The position numbers and the translations under genes were made by a program. A stretch of DNA of 64,000 bases from Pyropia yezoensis (Eukaryota; Rhodophyta; Bangiophyceae; Bangiales; Bangiaceae): positions 23,979,346 to 24,043,345 of the forward strand of contig CM020618.1 in the NCBI GenBank assembly GCA_009829735.1. Direction: 5' to 3'. Positions 1 to 11,572 of this stretch are shown one piece after another (positions within the stretch are counted from its first letter, which is position 1; every line of letters starts with the position of its first letter). A model generated the notes under the pieces. That model worked only from the letters and a program-made list of their open reading frames with translations. It was not told where the DNA came from and ran no database searches.

Positions 1-1239
1 CCCCAGGGAGCAAGGGGGAAGACGTCGCGCGCATGAGGGGCGTGGGGGGGGGGGGCATGGTTCATGTGAGAAGGGGCGCGAGTGCACGAGAAGCCTTGGT
101 GCTTTTTATCTTGTCGGGCTGATCGCCACCGCCCCTCCCGAGGACCCCTCAAAGTCGGTCCCCACAATACCTTGCGCCATTCCAACACCAGATTCTCCCC
201 CCTCCCGCTGCACCAGAAGTACCCCGCCCCGCCGCGCATATCCCTACTGCCCATTGGTGCCGCCGCGCCCGACCTCCTGCGCCCGCAACAGAAAAAAAAA
301 AAGCCTGCGCAGGCGCGGGCACCGGCGCTGGTGGCGCAAGCACCACCGCCACTACAGCCGCCGCCGCCCACTCCACTCCAGGTGTAACAGTGGCTTTACC
401 CCCCCCGTCTTACCCTCACGCAGACGAACACGAGCCCCGTACCCTCATCCAGCTATCAATTCTCTCGCCATCGCCGCAGATGCCCGCGTCCAAAAACGCG
501 TGACCGGACTCCCCTCAACGAAGCAATCAACGTCCTCTCCCCGCCCCTCGCCAAAAACGGACGCCACCGCCCCTTACAACGCTCTCCCTGCGGCCTAAGC
601 GCGGCTGCCGCCACCACACCCCTCAGCCCAAACACCGACCTCACAGTCCCCACCGACTGGCCCCCCCCTCACGAAGCGCCACCATCGTCCCCCCGCCCTC
701 CCCCTGAAACCGTCCCCGCGGCCACCTGCCCCCCTCCCCCCCACTCCCCAAGACACCTGCGCCACGATTGCCCCCCCCGTAAAAACGTAGCCACAGTCGC
801 ATGTGACCTGCCCCCACCACACCAAACGGTCCACGCGACCGCCTGCCGCCCACTCCCCCCCCCGCTGAACACTCTCGCCGCCACTACCCCCCCAAAAACA
901 CATAGCCACAGCCGCCTGTGGCCTGCCCGCCGTCGCGGCCGCCTCGGCGGCCGCCGCGGCGGCCGCCGTGACAGCCGTGTAGGCGTTGGTCGCCGCCGCC
1001 GCCGCGGAGGCCGCCGTCGCCATCGCCACCGCCGCGGTCACGACCGACGCCGCGTCGGCCGCTGCGGCATGCTTCACAGGCACCACGGTAGGCGGGGTGG
1101 CCGCCACCGCGGGCAACGGCAGTGGCGGGGCGACGACCATCACCCCCTCGGCTACCGCGCCCGCGGTCGCAACCGACTCCTCCTGTACCGTCGCCGTCGC
1201 AATCGCCGCCGCCGTCTTCTCACTCCCCTGCACCGCAAA

Positions 1240-1305
1240 CTCCTCGTCGTCGCCGCCGCCGCCCTCGTCGCCGTCGCTGTCCTTGCCGCCGTGACCGTCG
1301 CCGCC

Positions 1306-1336
<31 letters not shown>

Positions 1337-1434
1337 CCGCTGCCGCCGCTGCCGCCGCCGCTACCGTTGCCGTCGCTGTCGCCGTCGCCGTCGTCGCCGT
1401 CGTCGCCGTCGTTGCTGTCGTCGTCCTCGTCGCT

Positions 1435-1477
<43 letters not shown>

Positions 1478-1495
1478 ACGTCCCCACCGTCGTCG
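1240..1495. repeat. GCC/GTC triplet-repeat tract
   Basis: Long runs of GCC and then GTC/GCC triplets. On the minus strand they read as an Asp/Gly-rich then Gly-rich ORF (595-1506), and on the plus strand as Ala/Val or Ser/Pro runs. All frames stay open because of the repeat, so I do not call a gene here. Seen directly in the sequence. Confidence 0.8.
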
Positions 1496-1560
1496 ACGCC
1501 GACCACGGCACCAGCCCCACCCCCCGTGTCGCGGCCCTCCCACCGAGCGTGCCCCCCTCC

Positions 1561-2300
1561 GGCTGTCCCGCCTGATGAGCACGCTTGCTGCGGTTTCCCG
1601 GATGGGATCCACCGCGCCCCTTGTTGGGCCCATTACACCGGGTCATACCGTGAAGGCACCTGATTGGCGCAGGCCCGTGGCCCGAAGGTTCTCGGAGGCT
1701 TGAGAAAAGTATGCTCGATGTATCTTTTTAGTGCAACGTACCATATGTGTTTTTGTTTCGTACCTGAAATGTTCGAGTCATCTCTGTCAGCTGCTCGAGC
1801 CCGTTGGCCGGCATCCACCCCACAGCCAGGTCCGCGTGGTGGGGAGAGCCGACGCGGCCGTCCACGACCGCTCCGACGAGCTGCGCCCGAGCGGGCCCAA
1901 GCGACCCGGCTCGGTCGACGCGACGTCACTCGGCACCCCCTGATGTGCACTGTCACCGACTGACTCTGAGAAAATGTCCGCTTCTGATGAGTACCGCACT
2001 GACAACAATGTGGTGGTCGCAGCGGAGTCGCGTCCATCGTGACCGTCACCCGCTCTGCTCGTGTATCTCACGTGCCATCCGTGGCGGCATCAGAGAGGTC
2101 CGACTCGCAAGGTTCTTTGGCCGAGAGGGCCCCTTGCTTATCCTGTTGCTCGCCACCTTGTGTACACACTCGGTCATGCGCGATTCTGGAGGGCTCCCCG
2201 CTTTCAGGGCATAGGTCGCACGCCAGCATCGTGCCGTGCGTCCCCCCCTTCCCCTGTCTGACTCCTACGCCTTTCCCTCCTGCTGCTTACGAGTAGTGCC
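1561..2300. other. intergenic, nothing recognised
   Basis: Mixed-composition sequence between the triplet repeat and the first gene. It has short ORFs in several frames without recognisable domains. It presumably holds the promoter and 5' UTR of the gene starting at 2301; I see no clear TATA box close to that start. Confidence 0.5.
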
Positions 2301-4034
2301 ATGCGTTCTTTTCTGCCTGCACCCAGCTCCCACTCGCCTGCCCCCGGTGCGCCTGGCCGACGGCGGCGGCCAGCGCGCCCGCCTCGCCCACCCGCCCTCA
2401 CCCTGCGCCACCCGACTGCACACCTGACGCGCGCGGTGAGGCAGTATGGGCGGCAACTTTTGGCGGCAATGGGGTTGCTCTTTCTCCTCTGGACCACCCT
2501 GGCTTCTCTCAGCCGAAGGGGGGGAGGCCCCAGGGACAATGCACACCTGACCGTCCACGGACAAATGGCACGAGGAGTGGCGCCAGACCCCAAGAAGGGT
2601 CTCCCAGGTGCCGTGGCATTAGACACTGTGGCTGCCGCTGCCTCTGGCTTGACCACCGGTGCTCGTCGGCCTCCCGCTGTCAAGGCGAGTGCATTGGAGC
2701 TGCAGGAGAAATGGGCTGCGGATGACGACGCGGCCGAGGCGGAGGAGGAGGCGTTGCGGGCTATTGTGGCCGCCCGGCGGGCACGGGCGGCCAAGCGGCA
2801 AGGACGAGGTGGCAGAAGAGGGGCGACGCAGGAGAAGGGGCGGGGGCAGGACGGGCCATCCGCTCCAGACAAGGCCGCCCAGCACCTAACTGCTGGGCGA
2901 CCCAGCGGAGATGACAGTGGCGGTGGCTTGTCGCCGAGTACGCACGTGAGTGTACCGTCGGGGCGTGTCTCTTCCAGCCTGCCCAGCAGACGGGCTGCAG
3001 CGAGGGTTGGCGCAGGGGGCGTGGGGAAGCAGCGTGCCTCCCCGCCACGGCCACCCCTTCGAGCAGAGGCGGCTGGAGAACGACTGGCGGACTTGGCAGA
3101 AACTGATAATGGGGACCTGGCCATGCGGCAGGGGGCGAGGCAGGCTGCAGTTTCAGTCCGTGATCGAGTGGCTGCCTGGCCCGCTGGGCGGCTCGCCGTG
3201 CCCGCCGTGCCTGCTGCTGGCGTTGCAAGACGCACGGATGTGTCTACGTCTGTTCCAGCGGCAGCCGTCACCATCGCATCGGACGCGGCACCAGCTGTCA
3301 ACAGCGTGGATGAAGATGACCCCCGCGTGGATGATCCCCCGTTCCACGGCGTTCCTTCATCCGCAGTGGACGCCTCAGCGGCTTTGCTGTCAGACGTGAC
3401 TACACACACGAACCTGACCCGCCTTTCGTACATGCTCTACCGGCTCGTGATCACCACGGGTGCGACCTCCCTCTTGGACGTCCCTTGTACCTCTCACTCG
3501 GCGTGGATGCCGCCGTTGCTCGAGCGTCTCGACTTTGAGGTGCCAGGGTTTCAGTACACCTGCATGGACGTGTCTGGGGAGCTGCCACTGGCGGCTGGTG
3601 TGACCGTTTCCCGTCTCGCGTCCGCGACGGTCCTCCTCAACACCTCCTACTGGGCTGCCGACTCGCCTCCGCTACCGCGAGTAGACCTGGTGTGGAGCTG
3701 GGGGGGGCTTGAGGGCCTCTTCCTTGACGACGCTTACACGTTTTTTCACCGCGTCCACGCCAGTGGCAGCCGCCGTTTGGCTGTAGGGAACTGGCCGCGG
3801 CTGAACAACGTGGTCGTTGGCGGGGGGGGGCACTACCACGGGCGGCCGGCGTTGGGCCGGCCGCTCCCGCCAGCCATGAACTTACGAGGGAGCCCCTTCC
3901 TGTTTGGACAAGCCGAGCGCGTCATTGGAGGGCTTGACGATGCGGAGGCCAACAGCGGAAACACTATCGAGGGGCGACCCACGCGCAAGCAGCTGCTGGT
4001 GTATGACGCCCGCAAGATGCGGGAAAGCTGGTGA
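2301..4034 (+). CDS. putative type II membrane protein with a C-terminal class I methyltransferase-like domain
   Basis: A 577-residue protein starting at the ATG at 2301. A basic Arg/Pro-rich N-terminus precedes one hydrophobic segment at about residues 52-70 (LLAAMGLLFLLWTTLASL), which suggests a single signal anchor with the bulk in the secretory lumen, such as the Golgi. Residues about 75-360 are low-complexity, Ala/Arg-rich and probably a disordered stem. The last 200 residues look folded. LLDVPCTSHSAWM near residue 390 resembles SAM-binding motif I, followed by a VDLVWSWGGLEG segment in the motif IV position, an asparagine/proline segment (GNWPRLNN) and the ending KQLLVYDARKM. This pattern occurs in uncharacterised eukaryotic methyltransferase-like proteins. 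The substrate cannot be told. No intron is needed. Its 3' end converges with the Rab6 gene. The domain assignment is inference from motifs. Confidence 0.6.
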   Translation: MRSFLPAPSSHSPAPGAPGRRRRPARPPRPPALTLRHPTAHLTRAVRQYGRQLLAAMGLLFLLWTTLASLSRRGGGPRDNAHLTVHGQMARGVAPDPKKGLPGAVALDTVAAAASGLTTGARRPPAVKASALELQEKWAADDDAAEAEEEALRAIVAARRARAAKRQGRGGRRGATQEKGRGQDGPSAPDKAAQHLTAGRPSGDDSGGGLSPSTHVSVPSGRVSSSLPSRRAAARVGAGGVGKQRASPPRPPLRAEAAGERLADLAETDNGDLAMRQGARQAAVSVRDRVAAWPAGRLAVPAVPAAGVARRTDVSTSVPAAAVTIASDAAPAVNSVDEDDPRVDDPPFHGVPSSAVDASAALLSDVTTHTNLTRLSYMLYRLVITTGATSLLDVPCTSHSAWMPPLLERLDFEVPGFQYTCMDVSGELPLAAGVTVSRLASATVLLNTSYWAADSPPLPRVDLVWSWGGLEGLFLDDAYTFFHRVHASGSRRLAVGNWPRLNNVVVGGGGHYHGRPALGRPLPPAMNLRGSPFLFGQAERVIGGLDDAEANSGNTIEGRPTRKQLLVYDARKMRESW

Positions 4035-4798
4035 TGATAGGTGGCTGTAAGGACACTCCCGCGTGGCGTTGGTGTGGGGACTCTTGAGAAGGCGTCGAGG
4101 ATGGAGTCGAGCGTCGGGCCCGAGTTTCTCGGCACGGCCGGGGACAAAGATGGACGACAGGAGCGGTGCGTGCTGGCATGCCTACGTCCGTCGGCCAAGC
4201 TTTGGCGTCCATTTGCTTCGTCTCCACCGCATCGCCACCACCTCTAGCTCGGCATGGCCAACGGCGAGGGGTCGCCATCACCTTTGCGTCACGACAACCA
4301 CCATGACCGTGCCACTATGCGCAGCTGGGCGTGGCGTCAACGGTGGCGGCGGCCCGACAAGAAGCTCGCAGCCGGGGGTATGGGTTCACGTTCCTTGCAC
4401 TTCTGTCATTGTTGCAATCCGTGGCGGAGTGCTTGTCATCGACACCAGCAGTGCCGAGACGGGGCCGCACACGGTCCCAACCGACTTCCGCGGGAGTAGC
4501 GGCAACAATCTCGACTCGTACAAGGAGGAACAGCAGCACGAAGGAAGCGGGGTGTCCAGGCCAGCCTCCACGCTTGACGAGCAGGTGTGTGATTGCCAAT
4601 TATGACTGCCACAAGAAATAAAAAAAGGCGTATACACAGCGGCCGTGCACATGGAAACATGACCACCGAAACGGAGGGAGAGCGATATACAAAAACAACA
4701 CCGACGAGAAGAAAACACAGGGAAGAGGCAGAAAGGATACAGCCAGCCAGCGGGGCAACTATGGCGACATTTGCAAGAATGAAAGGAGGAAAAGAGCA
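4035..4798. other. intergenic between two convergent genes
   Basis: Holds the 3' ends of the plus-strand methyltransferase-like gene and the minus-strand Rab6 gene. An A-rich stretch with AATAAAAAAAG near 4616-4627 could serve plus-strand polyadenylation. No coding sequence is recognised. Confidence 0.5.
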
Positions 4799-6533
<1,735 letters not shown>

Positions 6534-7678
6534 ATGGCCGAAGCTTCCGCGTTTCTCTTGCCGGGCGCCCCCCGCCCCATCGTTTCCCCCCGCGGCGTGG
6601 CCCGAAGGTGCTGTACACGCCGGCCATCCCACGGGCTTCTGCGCTGGCGTTCGCCCCGCCTGCCCTCCTTTGTCATGTCGTCGAGTTCGTCCCAGTCGTC
6701 TGCCGCCAACCCGGCTGGCGACGACGACGACGAAGACGATTGTACAGACGCGTCGCCGCCCTCTGTCGACGCTGCGTCTGCTTCGTCTTCTGACGGCGCC
6801 CCCCCTCTACCTGACTCTGAGGACGATGATGGGCCACCGCCGCCGCTTGACTACTCGGCCCTGGCTGCCCGCATCGCGGCGCTGCCAACGGCCGACGAGG
6901 TCGTTGATGGCGGGACCGTCCACCGTTTTGACACCATCGAGGCGGAGGACGCGGCGGGCTACGCCGCCGCTTACCGGTCCGCCGTCTCTCTATATTTGTT
7001 GCTCGTTGGTGATGGCCGGAGTGGCAGGGGCGGTGGCGGGAGTGAGGGAGTTGGGGGCGCCGACGTCTACGCCCTCGCCGTCGGCCGTGACCGGGTTGCA
7101 CTGGTGTTTGCGACGCGCAACGATGCCGTGCTGTACGGACGAATGATGCTGGCAAGGGGGGGGGACGCCCGGCACCGCCGGGTGCGTGTGGCGGTACGTT
7201 GTCGGCGAGTGTGGGTGGGGGCGCGGGTCGCGTTGGGTGTCTGGCGGACTGGCAGGGAGTCTGTCGCTTGCAGATGGATGTGGGGTGTGCGTGTGGAATG
7301 TGCGAGCACCTGGCGGTGTGCCATTGTCACCGCTTCTGACAAACTCCGCATCTGCGGCGCCGCCTTCGTATTTTTTCTCATCTCCCACCTGTCCCCGATT
7401 GCATCTTGTTTTCTTTGCACCCCACGCTCCGTCGCCTGTCGCAGGAGCTGCAGCCAGACGATGTGGAGCGCCTGTGCGAGTCTGGCGGGATGCGCATGGG
7501 GTTTGTCCCCGCCGGCTCGCTGTCGCTCTCCCGCGGGGACTGGCTGTCGGAGGTCGGCGAGGAGGGTGGGGACGACGGAAACGACGTCCTCGCCGACGGA
7601 GGGATGGACGAGGGGGAGGCGTCGGCGCTCCGCGAAAAGCTCAACAAACTGTTTGAGACGGGCGGGGGGGGTGCCTGA
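6534..7678 (+). CDS. DUF3110-like protein with putative plastid transit peptide (two exons)
   Basis: Exon 1 is 6534-7181 and exon 2 is 7445-7678, giving about 293 residues. The first 50 residues are rich in Arg, Ser, Pro and Ala and poor in acidic residues, as in plastid transit peptides. An acidic Ser/Asp linker follows. The folded part has LYLLLVGDG, VYALAVGRDRVALVFATRND and, across the splice, LQPDDVERLCESGGMRMGFVP. That pattern matches DUF3110 proteins of cyanobacteria and plastids (a strand-rich start, then a helix ending in a GxxxxxVPxG segment). Function of the family is not established. An in-frame intron is needed because continuous translation loses the conserved C-terminal part. 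The ATG at 6534 is the first giving the basic leader. Family assignment is by pattern and is moderate. Confidence 0.62.
7182..7444 (+). other. predicted spliceosomal intron
   Basis: Donor GTGCGT at 7182 and acceptor preceded by a pyrimidine-rich stretch ending CTGTCGCAG at 7444. Both junctions are phase 0 and restore the DUF3110-like frame. An alternative donor GTACGT at 7194 is also phase 0 and would add four residues. Confidence 0.6.
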
Positions 7679-8180
7679 GGCGGGCGGGCACTCGTGGCTC
7701 TGAGGCGGGGGGGCGCGCGCGGCACTGAGGGCTGCGTTTGTGTGCCGGGGAGCGCACCGAGTGCTCCTTCGCGCGGGGAGAGTCCCCCACTGCGTGTCCT
7801 TTTTCGGGACTTGCCGTTGCTTGGGGGGGGGGCGCCCTCCGTTTATTCTCTCTTTGCATGGGTGGGTGGTAGTTTGAGGCGGCTCTCGCATTGTGTTGCA
7901 CACCGCATTCGTAACGTTGGGTCTGTGTGTGCATGGATCTGCGGACGAGGGAGCGGCCGTCGTTGTTTCTATATATAGCGGGCTTGAATCGTGTGGGTGC
8001 CCCAACCGCCACGCACCACGGCGACGGCAGCGGTGGTGCGCTGCAAGAGGCACCCCCATGTGTCTGGCAGCAGCGGCGACCCGCACGCCCTCATGCCTCC
8101 CCCCTCGACCGCCACCTTTCGGCCGCGAGCATGGGACCCCGTCACCGCACCGCACCGCATCACTCGGCCTGTGACCGCCC
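7679..8180. other. intergenic between two convergent genes
   Basis: Non-coding interval between the DUF3110-like stop and the stop of the minus-strand TMEM161-like gene. It contains a short alternating tract CTATATATAG near 7969. No gene is recognised. Confidence 0.5.
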
Positions 8181-9820
8181 TCAGCGGCGTCGTTTGCGCT
8201 TCTCCCCCCCCCGGGCCGGCCGGTCAGCCCCCGCCCGCCCATCCAAAAGCGGCCCAAGCGCCTCACTCAGCCGCTCCAGCCCCACCCCCACCACCCCCCC
8301 CACCGCCCAGACGCCCACACACCAGGCGGCCAGCCACGCGGCGACGCCATGCCCAACGGGCACCCCCCCCCCCGCCGCCGCTTTGCCCGCAGCGGTAGTG
8401 GCGATAGCCACCTCCAGCCCGACCAGCGCGCCGACCAGCATCGCCGGCGCAACAATCATGACCGCCGCCGACGCCACGTGCGCCGACACGGCCACCACCC
8501 GGGATCGCGCAGAGACCGCGGCGGCAGCCGCGGCCTGCCGGGCGGCCGCCGCACCAAGCGCGGCGGTGACACCGGGCGTCGACGCCAGAGGCGCAACCGC
8601 CGCCGCCAGCGGCGCCCGCGCCGAGTCGAGGTACGCCTGCAGGTGGGGGCGGGTGAGAGCCAGCCGCAGCACCGCCGACGCGGCGGCGCCGGAAAGGCGG
8701 GCGGCGGGGAGAGACAGCCCCCACCCACCACCACCGCCGCCGCCGCCGCCGCCGCCGTCGCCGCCGCCGTCGCTGGCGCGGCCGCCCGCGAGGGCGGCGG
8801 CCACCCCAGGCATGGCAGCGGCGGTGATGAGGACAGGAAGAACCAGGTCCACCACCGCCGCGCCGCGCAGGGCGGCACGCCGCCACGCCGGCCCTCCGGA
8901 GCCGCCCGCGTCCGTGGGGGGCACCGCCGGCGCGTCGCCCCCCCCCCCCCCCCCGCGGCCGCCCCCCCCAGCGGCCGCACGTGCGTGACGTAGACGATCT
9001 TGGTAACCCGCATGGCCGGGAGATAGAGCAGCGCCGCAGCGACGCCCGCCGCGGCCACCACCCCAACGACACCCGCCACGCCCGCGGCGTGGCCCCACGC
9101 GGCGGCGGTGGGGGCGTCCACGCCCGCGGCAACGAGCACCGCCTCCCCGCGGGTGGCCGCCGCCGCCAGGACGCCCCGTACCCCCCCAGCACCACTACCG
9201 CCGCCGCCGCCGCCGCCGCCACCGCCATCGGGGGCGGCGGCAAGGATGGTGGCGGCCACCAGCGACGCGACGGCGCCGACGCCCAGGGCGAGGCGGCCCT
9301 CAACGCCCGGCCGGCCGACGCGGCGGAGGAGGCGCGCCAGCACCCCCGCCGCAACGACCGCCACCAGCCCACACAGCACCCCCCCGGGGGGGGACTGGAG
9401 CACCGCGGCGGCCACCACCGGCGGCGCCACCGCCCGCGCCGCCGCGTGGGCGGAGACGGTCAGCGCGGCGGCGGCAGCGGTAGCGACGAGGCCCTCGAGC
9501 TCCCAGTAGAGGGGCGGCCCGCCCGCGTCAACGTCGGCCGCCACGGATCCCGCCGCGTGCGTAAAGGCGGCAAAGAAGGAGCCGTCGATGGGGGCTTTGC
9601 GGGCAGAGAGCGTCGGCGGCGCCCCCGCCGCGGCAGCAGCTGCGGCGGCGCCAGCAGGGGGCACCGTCAGCGCCGCGAGCGCCGCCGCCGACGGCTGCTC
9701 ATAGTAGTAGAGGCCGTAAAAGAGGGGCACCTCGAGGGCGGGGAAGGAGAGGGAGAGGCGGTTGTAGAGGAAGAGCAGCGTCGCAAAGAGGGTGAGGCTG
9801 GGGGAGAGGACGAGCACCAT
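8181..9820 (-). CDS. TMEM161-like multipass membrane protein (frameshift in a homopolymer)
   Basis: A minus-strand reading frame of about 546 residues with many Ala/Val/Leu-rich membrane spans. The start at 9820 gives MVLVLSPSLTLFATLLFLY. The early YYEQPSAAALAAL matches the Y-x-H-P-x-E-E-E-L-R-x-L-A region of animal TMEM161A/B. Near the C-terminus LRLALTRPHLQAYLDSA closely matches the family's hallmark RLAMMRSHLQAYLN, and a helix with AMRVTKIVYVTHVRPL precedes it. Family function is poorly known; animal TMEM161B affects cardiac rhythm and brain development. The two halves lie in different frames, and the shift falls in a run of 17 C (plus strand) at 8938-8954. That suggests a homopolymer length error or variant rather than a dead gene. 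Gly/Ala homopolymeric inserts (around 8740 and 9210) are loops absent from animal proteins. Confidence 0.72.
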
Positions 9821-10541
9821 CGTGGCGGCGTGGAATAGAAAGGGGGGGGGGCGACACGGGTGGAACACACCCACCGCGGTGAACCCCACCCCGCCGCCAA
9901 CCGGGAACGTCCGCAGCCAGCAGCCAAGCCGTACAGCCAAGGCCGTACAACCAGGGGCGGGACCGAGTGCAGGAACGGGAAAGAGGGCGCCGACGCACGC
10001 CTCGGGGGAGGAGGGCACCCCCCTCCCGCGTCGGGCGCTGGGAGAGAGGCGCTGCGCGGCGGGAGGCCCGCGATGGAGCAACGGGCGTCCCACAGCCGGC
10101 CGCCGCACAGCCGGCCGCCCCGCAAGAGCAGCGCAGACGGCCGCGTGTTGCCAGACGCAACGCGGGGGCCGGGGCGTCGGCACACTGAGGGTGTGTTGAC
10201 CGAGAGAGACGCGTCTGGGGAGAGGAGGGAGGACCACGCCCGCCGGCCATCGTCGCGGGCCGTTGCGGATCAACGTGGGCATGCCTACGATTTTCGATGT
10301 AGACACGTAAATCTCCCGCTTCATGAGTGGAAGCCCCCCTCTTCATCAGATTTCCGTCCCGGGCCCAATTTTCGCCGCGAGTCCCGCATGAATGAAAGGG
10401 GGGCTACAGTACAGAACACGAACCTTGCCGACTGGATCTCCACTCAAACTGACTCCAACTGACTCAATCTGACTTTTTATTTTTTATTTTTAGAATCATG
10501 CTTAGAATGCCCAAACTGGGCGTGCTCCTCACGTCCAGCTC
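9821..10541. other. upstream region of the TMEM161-like gene
   Basis: GC-rich sequence with an open minus-strand frame continuing upstream to 10324. That extension is Arg/Pro-rich and not supported as coding. From about 10440 the sequence becomes AT-richer up to the copia insertion site. Confidence 0.45.
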
Positions 10542-10546
10542 CCCAG

Positions 10547-11088
10547 TGTGAATCCATAGCTGGTGGAACCTGCGTCACATTGCTGTCCGACGCGGCCCAG
10601 TCATCACTAGATGGTTCTGGATGATCTTGGATGTTGCGGTCGCTGCTGACAGTAACGCCACGCGAGTTCCATAATGGTCGAAACCGTGATTGCGAATGAT
10701 TCTGGAAGGTGATGGAATGTTACGGAGCCAATCGCGTGGTTCCATCACATTTCGTCAGCCGTGCTGACACATGTCGGCCGCGCTGGCAATTTGACGCTGC
10801 ATCCTCGCGCTGCGTTGTGTGTTTGTTTTTGCCTTGTGTGCATGCTTTGCCTATGGGGTGTGGAGTGCCGTCTCACGCCTGTGGTGAGACACTCCGCGCC
10901 TATATAAGCGCTCCCTCGCATCGAGTAGCGAGGAGGGAGGAGGGAGAAGACAAGTGGGGATCATTGCATAGACTCGTGCTTGGGTGCGCGCGGACGACGG
11001 CCACCCTCTGCTCGATTGCCCGGTCGGTTCGAAGGCCGTTGGCTCCCACTTTCTACTTTCCAATAGACCCTTTCACTAAGAATCCACA
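10547..11088 (+). repeat. copia 5' LTR
   Basis: 542 bp, TG...CA ends, preceded by CCCAG. Contains a TATA box (TATATAAG, 10901-10908) that should start the element's transcript. Confidence 0.97.
10862..10908 (+). promoter_or_regulatory. copia LTR promoter: hairpin plus TATA box
   Basis: GTCTCAC (10870-10876) pairs with GTGAGAC (10884-10890), and GGAGT (10862-10866) with ACTCC (10891-10895), giving a 12-bp interrupted palindrome. It ends five bases before TATATAAG at 10901. A purine-rich stretch follows. The same arrangement is at 16643-16689 in the 3' LTR. Confidence 0.7.
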
Positions 11089-11572
11089 TTCGCGAATAAC
11101 GATCAAGGTGACCCTCAACAAGACGTGCGCCGAACGGGGACGGTGCACGGGAACAAGACGAGGACGCCGCGTAGCTGTGTACGGGCGGAGTACGTGTGCG
11201 CAAGGTGTGCACGGCTGTCAAGGTCGCGCCGCGCGTATGCACGGCGCAGTACAAGGGCAAGGGCATTTGAACCAACGGGGGGACTGGGCGTGCGCGCGCC
11301 TGGTGCCTGGGGCGCCGGCCTTCGGGTCGGAGCCTGCCTAGAATCCTTGGCACGCGTGCGTGTTGACGTTCCATAAGGTCTACGGCCGACCCCCTCCGGG
11401 TAACACCGGTGCGCCGATAGGCTTGGGGAAGGACGCCCGCAACTCGGACGGGGTGTGTCTGCCTGCGTGCTGTGCTGTTGTGGACGCTCGGGTGACTGCG
11501 ACGTCGTGTGTGTCTGCTGCCCGCGTGGTCTGCAGTTCCTGCTGTGCTGCGAGTGCTCGTTGACGCGCAACA
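11089..11572 (+). other. copia 5' leader
   Basis: A 484-base untranslated leader between the 5' LTR and the gag ATG. It should hold the primer-binding site and packaging signals. The bases straight after the LTR (TTCGCGAATAACG) do not begin with TGG, so a standard tRNA 3'-end primer is not evident. Confidence 0.6.

Noticed and set aside
595-1506. A 303-codon minus-strand ORF, Asp/Gly-rich then Ala-rich
   Set aside because: Its openness is explained by GCC/GTC triplet repeats, which keep several frames open on both strands. No folded segment or domain is seen.
8263-9372. Long Arg/Trp-rich and Ala-rich ORFs in other frames of the TMEM161-like gene
   Set aside because: Shadow frames of GC-rich coding sequence. 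The hydrophobic minus frame with the HLQAYL motif is the coding one.
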